Part shown: positions 17,760 to 26,138 of the stretch, one piece after another | How the letters are laid out: each line of letters starts with the position of its first letter | How positions within the stretch are numbered: position 1 is the stretch's first letter | Assembly (NCBI GenBank): GCA_001596155.1 | Contig: CP014771.1 | Coordinates: 2,046,001-2,110,000, forward strand | Length of the DNA stretch: 64,000 nt | Source of the DNA: Hymenobacter psoromatis | Lineage (GTDB): Bacteria; Bacteroidota; Bacteroidia; Cytophagales; Hymenobacteraceae | Direction: 5' to 3' | Position numbers and translations under genes: made by a program | Notes under the pieces: model-generated | The model's database searches: none | What the model was told of the DNA's origin: nothing | The model's input: the letters and a program-made list of their open reading frames with translations, nothing else

Positions 17760-18469
17760 GCAGCTTCGGCCTCGTTGAGTGCTATGCGCTCGCTTTTGGC
17801 CCCGGTGCCACCCACGTAGCGACGCTGCGTCCAGAGCATATACGGCACGCCTAGTAGCGAGGGCCACAGGAAATTCCAGGGCCAGGGAATGAAGTGCAGG
17901 CTGGTGGCCGAAAAGGCCGACACGGCCGCGATGTAGGCACCTATAAAACCCGAAATGTGGTTGCGCAGCCACTGGCCCGGCCGGGGTGGGGTAGGGCGCA
18001 GGTAGCTTCGAAGCTGAGTACCGGTGCGCACTACGCCGGCCAGGCCAAATACGATGGCTGGCACGATGTCGTGCCGCAGGCCGTAGTAGCCAAAAAAACT
18101 GAACACCGGCAGGCCGACGCCCACCATCAGCCAATCGACCCAGGCAGGCCGCTGGCCTTGGTTGAGCTGCTTGAGGTAGAGCGCCCGGTAGCCAAATGCC
18201 GCTAGGTACAGGCTGAATATACCGGTGATGAACAGGAACACCAGCGCTACCTCGCGCCCGGTCGGCAATGGCATAAATAGCACTTGCAGCCCGGCCAGCA
18301 GCAGCGAGGTGGTGCCCGCCACCACCATCGCCCAGAAAAAAACCAGTCCCCAGCGCCGGTGCGCCACGCCACCCTTGCGCACGGCTAGCGCCACCGGCGC
18401 CACGAAGAAACCCGTAAAGCCCGCCGCGATGTGCAGGTAGAGCATAGCGCGCAAAAACGTAGAGAGCAT
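17756..18469 (-). CDS. DUF2306-like multi-pass membrane protein
   Basis: 237 residues from the ATG at 18469 (MLSTFLRAMLYLHIAAGF); a longer frame from 18514 begins with basic, non-membrane residues and seems unlikely. There are about seven hydrophobic helices. LHIAAGFTGFFVAPVALAVRKGGVAHRRWGLVFFW, with its His and the short basic HRRWG loop, is the recurring pattern of DUF2306-type proteins, which are found in many Bacteroidetes but have no assigned function. The stop overlaps that of pyrD by four bases (CTAG), leaving no room for a terminator between the two convergent genes. Confidence 0.6.
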   Translation of the reverse strand: MLSTFLRAMLYLHIAAGFTGFFVAPVALAVRKGGVAHRRWGLVFFWAMVVAGTTSLLLAGLQVLFMPLPTGREVALVFLFITGIFSLYLAAFGYRALYLKQLNQGQRPAWVDWLMVGVGLPVFSFFGYYGLRHDIVPAIVFGLAGVVRTGTQLRSYLRPTPPRPGQWLRNHISGFIGAYIAAVSAFSATSLHFIPWPWNFLWPSLLGVPYMLWTQRRYVGGTGAKSERIALNEAEAA

Positions 18470-18609
18470 GGGTCGCGCGAGCCGCCGGGAGGTTAGCACC
18501 GGTTCGCATCCCAAAGGTGCGGCCGCGCCCGGCCCCTACCCCCCGCTTTTTGTCCCAAGCGTAGCCCACGCTCGTTAAAGCCGCCAATAAGCGCCCTCAA
18601 GCGTGGCGG

Positions 18610-19767
18610 CTACAGCCTAACACCCACCTTAAACTCGATGACATCGGCTGTGGCCACGTGCGCCTTCAGGTCAATGTCGGCAAAAAACAGATTGGTAACC
18701 TGATACTTGAGGCCAATACGTTCGTAGAAAAAAGGGTTCGACTTGTAGGGATTATAGACGTAGAACCCCAGGTGCGTAACCAGCGCCAGCCGCCCGAACA
18801 ATAGCTCGTGCCCCACGAAAGCGCCGGCTTTTTTCACGTCGGGCAGGTGGTCCTGGCTGCGGGCAGTGTCGCGCAGCGCGGCCAGCAGCGAGCGGTCGTC
18901 GAAGCCCTCCACGCCCACCAGCAGGTTGCTTTTGCGGTTCACGCGCCGGCCGGCGGCCAGCGTCACCGAGTTCACGAGGTAATGTCGTGGGTCGCCGCCG
19001 CTGCGCTGCTTATATCCCAGGCTGGTGCTGATATTCCAGAAATTATGCCCGACATCAGTCGGGTCGGGGGCCAGGGCGGTGGCCGTGGGCACCGGCCGCA
19101 GCTGGTGGTAGTTGAGGCCCAGCAGCAGGGTAGGCAGGTTGATGCCGAAGTTGGGCTTGGCCGTGGCCCCGTTGGAGTAGTGGTTGAGTGCCAGGCCCAT
19201 GAGCAGGCCCAGGTGTTGGCCGATGGCCACGTCATACTCCAGGCGCATTTGCAGGGCAGCGTTCAGCGGCGAGCTCACGAACGTGTTCTTCCGGTTGCTA
19301 GAGAGGTCGTAGTGCTGGGGGAAATACGCCAGGCCCGTGCCCAGCCGGAAGCTCAGGTCGTGGCGCGCCGTGCGGCTGATGGGCTTGCTGAAATACACCG
19401 ACGCGGCATAGCTCTGGCCCAGAATGGGGTTGTGGTAGTCGTAATACACCAGGGCCAGGCCCACCTTGGGATAGTTGTACCAGCCGTGCCAGGGCGCGGC
19501 CCCGGTGGTCTGGCGCTGCACGTTTAGCTCGAAGCCCGTGGGGTGCGATGCTACAAGGTGCGCCACCGGTGCCGTATGGCTGATAATGATGGCACCTTGC
19601 GCATAGGCTCCAAAAATAAATGGGGCCGGCGGTGCAACGCGCAGCGAGTCGCCGGGCCTCATCTGAGCAGCTTGGCCGTGGCGCGCGGCTCCCAACGCAC
19701 TCAACAGAAATGCAACACTAACTACGTAGCGTTGAATACGCTGCGAATTCCAATGACAATGACGCAT
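18610..19767 (-). CDS. PagL-like acyloxyacyl hydrolase / outer-membrane barrel
   Basis: 385 residues with an N-terminal hydrophobic segment ending in a plausible signal cleavage site (ALGAARHGQAAQ). The motif LALNHYSNGATAKPNFGINL matches the His-x-Ser-Asn catalytic segment of the lipid A 3-O-deacylase family (PagL, PF09411), common in Bacteroidetes as acyloxyacyl hydrolase. It is about twice as long as Pseudomonas PagL; the extra part, with strands such as LLVGVEGFDDRSLLAAL and FYERIGLKYQVTNLFFADIDLKAH, looks like additional barrel. It would remodel lipid A at the outer membrane, but the substrate is inferred. Confidence 0.65.
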   Translation of the reverse strand: MRHCHWNSQRIQRYVVSVAFLLSALGAARHGQAAQMRPGDSLRVAPPAPFIFGAYAQGAIIISHTAPVAHLVASHPTGFELNVQRQTTGAAPWHGWYNYPKVGLALVYYDYHNPILGQSYAASVYFSKPISRTARHDLSFRLGTGLAYFPQHYDLSSNRKNTFVSSPLNAALQMRLEYDVAIGQHLGLLMGLALNHYSNGATAKPNFGINLPTLLLGLNYHQLRPVPTATALAPDPTDVGHNFWNISTSLGYKQRSGGDPRHYLVNSVTLAAGRRVNRKSNLLVGVEGFDDRSLLAALRDTARSQDHLPDVKKAGAFVGHELLFGRLALVTHLGFYVYNPYKSNPFFYERIGLKYQVTNLFFADIDLKAHVATADVIEFKVGVRL

Positions 19768-19960
19768 AAAAGGAAGCGGGCAAACCTATTCCAAAGCTAC
19801 GTCCTGCCTGAGGCCAGCCCAACGGCTACCGCGGAAAATCAAAATTTACGCAGAATGTAACCCTGTCCCAGCCACACCAAGTATAAGGCGCATTCCTGGT
19901 CAAATGTCATTAATTATTCTATCACTACCCGGCCAGGGGTTATTAACCCATTTTTCAGTC

Positions 19961-20662
19961 ATGAAAAAAGTACTTCTTTCCCTCGCACTTCTAGCCGGTT
20001 TTGCCGGCGCTGCCAACGCCCAGAGCGGCGTGGTAAAATATGGTATCAAGGGTGGTTTCAACCTCAGTTCGTACACCGGTGGTGGCGACACTGGCTCAAG
20101 CACCGGCTTCAAGCCCGGCTTCGCGGCCGGCCTCCTCGTCAACTACGGCCTGTCGGACATGACTTCGCTGCAAGTCGAAGGCCTGTACTCGCAAAAGGGT
20201 GCCTTCATCGACCAAGCGAACTACCCCGCCGGCAGCACGCTGGCTCCGTACAACGGCTATCAGTACCGCTCCACGCTCTCCTATATCGATGTGCCAGTGC
20301 TATTTAAGGTCAACACGGGCGAGGCTGGCAAAGGTCTGTTTTTCGAGCTCGGCCCGCAGGCCAGCTTCGCGCTGGGCGACCGTGAGTTCTTCCGCCCGCA
20401 GGGTGAGAAGGCTGGCAGCCCCAAAGAAGTGACGGTGTTCAACAGCCGTGACCGCCTGGTGCCGGTGGGCGTTGGCTACGTAGGTGGCATTGGCTACCAG
20501 ATTACTAGCGGCCTGGGCCTGGGCTTGCGCTACACCGGCAGCTTCTCGAACGTGTATAAGGATGGCTTTGGCACCGGCAGTGCCCCGCTGCAAGGCAGCA
20601 ATAACTTCCATAACGGCGTGTTCCAGTTCCAGGTACACTACCTGTTTGGCGGCAAAGGCTAA
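19961..20662 (+). CDS. PorT-family outer-membrane beta-barrel protein
   Basis: 233 residues from the ATG at 19961, with signal peptide MKKVLLSLALLAGFAGAANAQ. The first strands, YGIKGGFNLSSYTG...GFAAGLLVNYGLSDMTSLQVEGLYSQKG, the middle SYIDVPVLFKVNTGEAGKGLFFELGPQASFAL and the last strand FQFQVHYLF are the standard pattern of the OMP_b-brl_2/PorT family. These eight- to ten-stranded barrels are abundant in Bacteroidetes and mostly uncharacterised. It is followed by a strong terminator and then by a diverged paralogue, suggesting tandem duplication. Confidence 0.85.
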   Translation: MKKVLLSLALLAGFAGAANAQSGVVKYGIKGGFNLSSYTGGGDTGSSTGFKPGFAAGLLVNYGLSDMTSLQVEGLYSQKGAFIDQANYPAGSTLAPYNGYQYRSTLSYIDVPVLFKVNTGEAGKGLFFELGPQASFALGDREFFRPQGEKAGSPKEVTVFNSRDRLVPVGVGYVGGIGYQITSGLGLGLRYTGSFSNVYKDGFGTGSAPLQGSNNFHNGVFQFQVHYLFGGKG

Positions 20663-20690
20663 GCGCTTGTTTGCTTAACAAAGTTTGTCA

Positions 20691-20726
20691 GAAAGCCAGT
20701 TTCCCGATGGGAAACTGGCTTTCTTC
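20691..20726. terminator. Rho-independent terminator
   Basis: A perfect 15-bp stem (20691-20705 with 20709-20723, loop GAT) followed by TTCTTCATTT. It separates the two PorT-type genes. Confidence 0.85.
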
Positions 20727-20794
20727 ATTTCCCTACCCCCGCTTGCAAAGCCAATGTCCGTAGCTTTGCCCCATCCATCACCCGTAGGTTTCTG

Positions 20795-21427
20795 ATGAAA
20801 AAAACTACTTTTATGCTTTTCGCCCTGCTTGCCGGGGGTAGCACCGTGGCCCACGCGCAGTACCGCGGGCGCGGCGGCAACGTGTCGCTAGGTCTCAAAG
20901 CCGGCGCTTCGCTCACCAATTTTGTGGGTCCTGATGCTTATGACACGAATGGCCACCGTTTCGACAGCCGCTTTGGCTTCCACGCGGGGATTTTTGCCAA
21001 TATTGGCTTTGCCCGGCTATTCGCTTTTCAGCCCGAATTAATTTATTCGCAAAAAGGCGTCAAGATTAACGGAGCTGACGCCGGCATTCGGATGCACTAC
21101 CTCGACGTGCCGCTAGCCTTTCACGTCAATACCGACGGCTTTTTCTTTGAGGCCGGACCGCAGGTAGGTTTTTTGTTGGCCGCCCAATCCGAGGCTGGCA
21201 GCGTATCCTACAACTTACAGAGTGGCAGCAGTAAGGCTTACAAAGATGTTGATTTTGGCTACTTAGCGGGTCTGGGCTACCAGCTAAAGCATGGCCTGGG
21301 CGCGGGCCTGCGCTACAATGGGGCCTTCAGTAACTTCCCGACTTCTTCCATGAGCAGCAACTCGACGGTGCAGACCCGCGCCCGCAACAGCGCATTTCAG
21401 CTCTACGCCACTTATTCGTTCAACTAA
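20795..21427 (+). CDS. PorT-family outer-membrane beta-barrel protein (second copy)
   Basis: 210 residues with signal peptide MKKTTFMLFALLAGGSTVAHAQ. The same strand order as the upstream paralogue: SLGLKAGASLTNFVG, FAFQPELIYSQKGVKI, MHYLDVPLAFHVNTDGFFFEAGPQVGFLL, GLGYQLKHGLGAGLRYNGAFSNF and the terminal strand LYATYSFN. A possible -7 box TAGCTTTG lies at 20761-20768, but no good -33 box precedes it. Sequence divergence from its neighbour is large, so the duplication is old. Role unknown; such barrels occur in outer-membrane stress and adhesion settings. Confidence 0.82.
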   Translation: MKKTTFMLFALLAGGSTVAHAQYRGRGGNVSLGLKAGASLTNFVGPDAYDTNGHRFDSRFGFHAGIFANIGFARLFAFQPELIYSQKGVKINGADAGIRMHYLDVPLAFHVNTDGFFFEAGPQVGFLLAAQSEAGSVSYNLQSGSSKAYKDVDFGYLAGLGYQLKHGLGAGLRYNGAFSNFPTSSMSSNSTVQTRARNSAFQLYATYSFN

Positions 21428-21443
21428 TTAACTACTATTACGC

Positions 21444-21544
21444 AACGGGGAGTAGCGCGAACGTTGTAGTTCGCGTCCCCGCGCCGTTAAAGCCAGTAGA
21501 ACGGCGCGGGGACGCGAACTACAACGTTCGCGCTACTCCCCGTT
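21444..21544. repeat. Family 2 intergenic palindrome
   Basis: Inverted arms beginning AACGGGGAGTAGCGCGAACG. Each arm has an inner CGCGAAC/GTTCGCG hairpin. Confidence 0.85.
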
Positions 21545-21586
21545 ACTATCTCGAATAAGATAGGGCGTAACAGCAGTTTGTAAGCC

Positions 21587-21654
21587 GTTCCCTACCCCCA
21601 TCAAAAAGCCCGAACGTTGCAGAACGTTCGGGCTTTTTGATGGGGGTAGGGAAC
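21587..21654. terminator. Extended perfectly palindromic bidirectional terminator
   Basis: Arms of about 31 bases with a short loop. The core (AAAAAGCCCGAACGTT and complement) is a normal terminator; the outer part continues the symmetry through ATGGGGGTAGGGAAC. It lies between the convergent PorT and dipeptidase genes. Confidence 0.8.
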
Positions 21655-21659
21655 GCGAG

Positions 21660-23030
21660 TTACCGCGCCGCCGCGTATTCTTTGTAGAATTCGGGAATGG
21701 TTTCGATGCCTTTCAGGAAGTTGAAGACGCCGAAGCTCTCATTGGGCGAGTGGATGGCGTCGGAGTCCAGCCCGAAGCCGAGCAGCACCGAGTCGAGGCC
21801 CAGCTCACTCTTAAACATGGCCACGATGGGAATGGAGCCGCCGCCGCGCGTGGGCACTGGCTTCTTGCCAAAAGTGGTGGTAAGCGCCTTAGCAGCAGCG
21901 CGGTAGGCAGCCGAGTCGGTGGGCGTCACCACGGGCTCGCCGCCGTGGTGGGGCGTCACCTTCACGGTGATGCCGGCGGGCGCGATGCTGGCGAAGTGCT
22001 TCTGGAACAGCGCCGTAATTTCGTCGCTGGTCTGGTGCGGCACCAGGCGCATCGAGATTTTGGCGTAGGCCTTGCTGGCAATCACCGTTTTAGCGCCCTC
22101 GCCGGTGTAGCCGCCCCAGATGCCGTTCACGTCGAGCGTGGGCCGGATGCTGGTGCGCTCGGGAGTAGTAAATCCTTTTTCACCCACGGCGGCGGGCAGG
22201 CCGATGCTCTGCTTAAACTCCTTCTCCGAAAACGGGGCCTGGGCCATTTCGGCGCGCTCGGCGGCGCTCAGTTCGTCCACGTTGTCGTAGAAGCCGGGGA
22301 TGGTGATGTGGCGGTTCGCGTCGTGCAGGCTGCTAATCATGTCGCAGAGCGCGTTGATGGGGTTCATCACGGCCCCGCCGTAGAGGCCCGAGTGCAGGTC
22401 GCGGTTGGGGCCGGTCACTTCCACCTCGTGGTAGCTGAGACCGCGCAAACCCACCTCGATGCTGGGCACGTCGTTGGCCAGAATGCCGGTGTCGGAGATG
22501 AGCATAACGTCGGCTTTCAACTTCTCTTTGTTAGCTTTCACGAAGATAGCCAGGTTGTTAGAGCCAATTTCTTCCTCACCCTCAAACATAAACTTGATGT
22601 TGCAGGGTGCGCCGGTGCCACCGTCGCGCAGCATCATTTCCAACGCCTTCACGTGCATATACACCTGGCCTTTGTCGTCGCAAGCCCCACGGGCGTAGAT
22701 TTTCTCGTCCTTAATTACCGGCTCAAAAGGCGGCGAAGTCCACAGCTCGTAAGGGTCGGCGGGCTGCACGTCGTAGTGGCCATACACGAGCACGGTCGGC
22801 CGGTCGGGGCCGGCAAAATACTCACCATACACGATAGGATTGCCGGCCGTGGGGCAAATTTCCACGCCTTGAGCGCCGGCTTCTTCAAGCTTGGTTTTCA
22901 GAAAATCGGCCGCCTTAAGCACGTCGCCGTGAAACTTAGGGTCGGCCGACACGGACGGGATGCGGAGCCAGTCCATTAGCTCTTCGAGAAAGCGATTCTG
23001 ATGTTGGGTGAGGTAGGCGGGGGTAGGCAT
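21660..23030 (-). CDS. M20-family dipeptidase
   Basis: 456 residues from the ATG at 23030. Zinc-site motifs of the M20 family are present: VYGHYDVQPADP (His and bridging Asp), RGACDDKGQ, FEGEEEIGS (catalytic Glu pair), and later HSPNESFGVFNFLKGI with the C-terminal His ligand. The lid/dimerisation domain lies at about residues 200-320. Close relatives hydrolyse dipeptides or beta-Ala-His-like peptides in the cytoplasm. A candidate -7 box TACTTTTG lies on the minus strand at 23056-23063. It follows the pyrimidine catabolic genes, but separate transcription seems likely. A role in trimming beta-alanyl dipeptides is only speculation. Confidence 0.87.
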   Translation of the reverse strand: MPTPAYLTQHQNRFLEELMDWLRIPSVSADPKFHGDVLKAADFLKTKLEEAGAQGVEICPTAGNPIVYGEYFAGPDRPTVLVYGHYDVQPADPYELWTSPPFEPVIKDEKIYARGACDDKGQVYMHVKALEMMLRDGGTGAPCNIKFMFEGEEEIGSNNLAIFVKANKEKLKADVMLISDTGILANDVPSIEVGLRGLSYHEVEVTGPNRDLHSGLYGGAVMNPINALCDMISSLHDANRHITIPGFYDNVDELSAAERAEMAQAPFSEKEFKQSIGLPAAVGEKGFTTPERTSIRPTLDVNGIWGGYTGEGAKTVIASKAYAKISMRLVPHQTSDEITALFQKHFASIAPAGITVKVTPHHGGEPVVTPTDSAAYRAAAKALTTTFGKKPVPTRGGGSIPIVAMFKSELGLDSVLLGFGLDSDAIHSPNESFGVFNFLKGIETIPEFYKEYAAAR

Positions 23031-23142
23031 AAGTGGAAAGGAAATAATGGGAGCGCAAAAGTAGCCTGCTAACCGCAAGCCGGGCGCGTATTACTGCCAA
23101 CGCCTCCTTTCAGACGACTAGCGCCACCTTTTACCGTGCAAA

Positions 23143-24525
23143 TTATTCTGACTTATATTCTATAAATCCTAATGCCCGCGCCTTGCCAGGCAGCGTCTTG
23201 TGGCGCTCCTTGCCCAGCGCGGCGGCCGGCTCGGGCACCCAATGGTGGCGGCCGCCGGCCAACTCGTCATTGAAGGTGGTCGGAACGTTGCCCGCCGCGG
23301 TTCGCTCCCGCCAGGTGAGGTGCTGGGTGCCGTCGTCGAGGCGGTCCATCGTAATGCACTCATCCACTGGGCATACCAGCGAACAAAGGTTGCAGCCCAC
23401 GCAGTTTTCTTCGATGATGGCAGGCGTGCGGGTGCCCGCCTGCAGCCGGATGGCTTGGTGCGCGCCGTCTTCGCAAGCCGTGTAGCAGAGCTGGCAACCG
23501 ATGCACTTCTCTTCGTGAATGTGGGCCTTCACCTGGTACTTCATGTTGAGGTCTTCCCAGTGCCGCACGTTAGGCAAGGCCTTGCCCACGAAGTCGTTGA
23601 CGGTCTGAAAATTCTTCTCCACCATGTATTGCTCCAGCCCGCTTACCATCTCCCGAATGATGCCGAAGCCGAAGTGCATGGCCGCCGTACATACCTGCAC
23701 CGAGCTGGCACCCAGCAAGATATGCTCTACGGCATCGCGCCAGCTCTCGATGCCGCCGATGCCCGAGATGGGCAGACGCACGTCGGGGTGCTGGGCGCAG
23801 TTTTTGACCATGTTCAGGGCAATGGGCTTCACGGCCGGGCCGCAGTAGCCGCCGTTCGTGCCCTGCCCATCCACGAGGGGGTAGGGCGCAAAGTGGTCGA
23901 TATCGACGCCCACGATGCTTTGAATGGTGTTTATCAGCGAAATGGCGTCGGCCCCGCCGCGGCGCGCCGCCATCGCCGGCTCGGTAATGTCGGAGATATT
24001 GGGCGTGAGCTTCACAATGACGGGCTTCTGGGCCACTTCCATCACCCACTCCACTATCATCTGCAATATTTTGGGCTCCTGCCCCACCGCCGAGCCCATG
24101 CCGCGCTCGCACATGCCGTGCGGGCAGCCAAAATTCAGCTCGAAGCCATCGGCCCCCGCGTCCTGGCTCTGCCGCACGATGTCGTGCCACTCCTGCCGGC
24201 TCTGCACCATGAGCGAGGCGATGACGGCGTGGTTGGGAAAGCGCTTCTTGACCTCCGAAATCTCGCGCAAATTGTCAGCCAGCGGGCGGTCCGAAATCAG
24301 CTCGATGTTGTTGAAGCCCACCAGCCGCTTATCGCGGTAGTTGACCCCGCCGTAGCGGCTCGACACGTTGATAACGGGCACCCCGAGGGTTTTCCACACC
24401 GCGCCGCCCCAGCCCGCGTCGAAGGCTTTCATCACCTGGTAGCCCGAGTTGGTGGGCGGTGCCGAAGCCAGCCAAAACGGGTTGGGCGACTTGATGCCGG
24501 CGAAGTTTATGGAGAGGTCTGGCAT
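23143..24525 (-). CDS. preA: NAD-dependent dihydropyrimidine dehydrogenase, PreA subunit
   Basis: 460 residues from the ATG at 24525. The FMN-containing TIM barrel (about 1-330) carries ELNFGCPHGMCERGMGSAVGQ, matching the active-site loop of dihydropyrimidine dehydrogenases, and GGADAISLINTI. The C-terminal domain has two 4Fe-4S clusters: CIGCQLCYTAC and CVGCNLCSLVCPVDEC. With PreT it reduces uracil or thymine reversibly to the dihydro form, the first step of reductive pyrimidine catabolism. It follows preT after a 141-bp spacer that holds a family 1 palindrome, unusual for two subunits of one enzyme. Confidence 0.92.
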   Translation of the reverse strand: MPDLSINFAGIKSPNPFWLASAPPTNSGYQVMKAFDAGWGGAVWKTLGVPVINVSSRYGGVNYRDKRLVGFNNIELISDRPLADNLREISEVKKRFPNHAVIASLMVQSRQEWHDIVRQSQDAGADGFELNFGCPHGMCERGMGSAVGQEPKILQMIVEWVMEVAQKPVIVKLTPNISDITEPAMAARRGGADAISLINTIQSIVGVDIDHFAPYPLVDGQGTNGGYCGPAVKPIALNMVKNCAQHPDVRLPISGIGGIESWRDAVEHILLGASSVQVCTAAMHFGFGIIREMVSGLEQYMVEKNFQTVNDFVGKALPNVRHWEDLNMKYQVKAHIHEEKCIGCQLCYTACEDGAHQAIRLQAGTRTPAIIEENCVGCNLCSLVCPVDECITMDRLDDGTQHLTWRERTAAGNVPTTFNDELAGGRHHWVPEPAAALGKERHKTLPGKARALGFIEYKSE

Positions 24526-24540
24526 ACTACACAAGGATAA

Positions 24541-24655
24541 AAAAGAACGTCATGTCGAGCTTGCCGAGACATCTCGCAGGCAGCAGTAATTTGAACGTCA
24601 GGAGTTACTACCCCACGCGAGATGTCTCGGCAAGCTCGACATGACGTTCTTTTTG
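24541..24655. repeat. Family 1 palindrome between preT and preA
   Basis: Arms beginning AAAAGAACGTCATGTCGAGC and its complement; inner stem ATGTC/GACAT. It lies between two subunit genes that are probably co-transcribed, so it could affect their relative expression. Confidence 0.85.
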
Positions 24656-24666
24656 GCGCACAAAAA

Positions 24667-25989
24667 CTACTTACTCAAAAACGCGTGAATGCCCCGCGCC
24701 GCCACCTTGGCTTCGGCGGCGGCGTTCACTACTTCGGCCCCGCCGTTGCGGGCGTCGCCGGAGGCAAAGTATTGGGGGTTAGTGGTCTGGCCCACGGCGT
24801 CGGCCACGATGCGGCCCCGGCCGTCCAGCTCCAGGCCCGGAATGTGGTGCAGAAAATGCGTCTGCTTGGCCTGGCCGGTAGCTTTAATCACCATGTCGCA
24901 GGGCTGCGTGAACTCGGTGCCGGGCACTTCGCGCACACGGCCATCCACCACCGCCGTGCGGATGAAGCGCACGCCCGTCACGTATTCCTCGCCCAGAATT
25001 TCGAGCGGGGCCACGTTGAACAGGCCCCGTACCCCTACCCCCTTTGCCAAGTCGTATTCGAAATGATAAGCACCCATCTCGTCCTTGCCGCGCCGGTAGG
25101 CCAGAACCACGCTCTCGGCTCCCAGCCGCGCCGCCTCGGAGGCCGCGTCCATCGCGGTGTTGCCGCCGCCCAGCACCACCACCGTGCGGCCCACCGCCGT
25201 GCCCGCCTGCCGCTGCCGCAGCTCTTCGATAAACTCGACCGCGCCCACGCAATTCGCTTTGTCCTCGCCGGGCAGGCCCAGCGCGCTGGTATGCCCCAGG
25301 CCGATGCCCAGGAAAATGGCGTCGTACTGGGCTTCGAGCGCGGCCAGGTCGGCGCGGCCGGTGATAGGCGCATTGTAGCGCACCTCGTAGCCAAACTGCC
25401 CTTGTAGATACGCCATCTCGGCCAAAGCTTCCTCGTTGGTGATTTTATACGGCGCCACGCCATAAAGCGTGAGGCCCGAAGGCTGCGCCTTGGCCTCAAA
25501 AACTACTACCTCATAGCCCAGCGCCCGCAGCTCGCAGGCGGCCGAAATGCCAGCCGGCCCCGCCCCGATAACGGCCACGCGCTGGCCAGTGGCCGGGCCG
25601 GGCGCGAAGAGCTGCTTGTTCTCCGCAATGGCCTGGGTAGTGGCGTAGCTCTGCAAACGGCCGATTTCTATCGGCTTCACGTCCTGCAAGTTATACACGC
25701 AGGCACCCTCGCACAGCACCTCCGTGGGGCACACCTTGCCGCAGGCGTTACCGAAGTAGTTAGCCTCGTAAATGGTGCGCGCCGACCCGGTGACATTGCC
25801 CGAGTTTATCTGCCGGATAAACTGCGGAATGTCAATGCCCGACGGGCAGGCCGTGATGCACGGCGCGTCGAAGCAAAACAAACAGCGCGCGCTTTCATAC
25901 AGCGCCTCGTTGCGGCTCATGTCGGGCTTGAGCTGCGCGAAGTTCTCCGCGAACTCCTGGGCGGTGGTAGGGGTAGTGAATTCGGCCAT
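24667..25989 (-). CDS. preT: Dihydropyrimidine dehydrogenase, PreT subunit (NAD/FAD oxidoreductase)
   Basis: 440 residues. The N-terminal helical domain carries the Cys motifs of the GltD/PreT group: CLFCFDAPCITACPSGIDIPQFI and CGKVCPTEVLCEGACVYN. Two dinucleotide folds follow: FAD-binding GAGPAGISAACELRALGYEV (about residue 140) and NAD-binding VVLGGGNTAMDAASEA (about residue 265). The C-terminal ATGQ-containing FAD loop and GDARNGGAEVVNAAAEAKVAARGIH are standard. It passes electrons between NADH and PreA. It is the first gene of the preT-preA pair. Confidence 0.92.
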   Translation of the reverse strand: MAEFTTPTTAQEFAENFAQLKPDMSRNEALYESARCLFCFDAPCITACPSGIDIPQFIRQINSGNVTGSARTIYEANYFGNACGKVCPTEVLCEGACVYNLQDVKPIEIGRLQSYATTQAIAENKQLFAPGPATGQRVAVIGAGPAGISAACELRALGYEVVVFEAKAQPSGLTLYGVAPYKITNEEALAEMAYLQGQFGYEVRYNAPITGRADLAALEAQYDAIFLGIGLGHTSALGLPGEDKANCVGAVEFIEELRQRQAGTAVGRTVVVLGGGNTAMDAASEAARLGAESVVLAYRRGKDEMGAYHFEYDLAKGVGVRGLFNVAPLEILGEEYVTGVRFIRTAVVDGRVREVPGTEFTQPCDMVIKATGQAKQTHFLHHIPGLELDGRGRIVADAVGQTTNPQYFASGDARNGGAEVVNAAAEAKVAARGIHAFLSK

Positions 25990-26016
25990 TTCGTTTATTT
26001 ATAAGTCGCGTAATAC

Positions 26017-26126
26017 CGTTTATCATTGCGAGCGCAGCGCGGCAATCGCACCCGAACGATGGACGAACAAGCGGCGCGGGTGTCGTTCTGGGGCGATTGC
26101 CGCGATGCGCTCGCAAGGACAAACGG
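26017..26126. repeat. Family 1 intergenic palindrome
   Basis: Imperfect arms (CCGTTTATCATTGCGAGCG and complement); inner stem ATTGC/GCAAT. It lies between the nitrilase-family gene and preT. Confidence 0.8.
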
Positions 26127-26138
26127 CAGGTAGTAACC

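Noticed and set aside
17281..18587. Minus-strand frame of 434 codons across pyrD and the DUF2306-like gene
   Set aside because: Overlaps two well supported genes and has Arg/Ala/Gly-rich shadow composition.
23200..24540. Long plus-strand frame opposite preA
   Set aside because: Composition typical of an antisense shadow; preA on the minus strand has all expected motifs.
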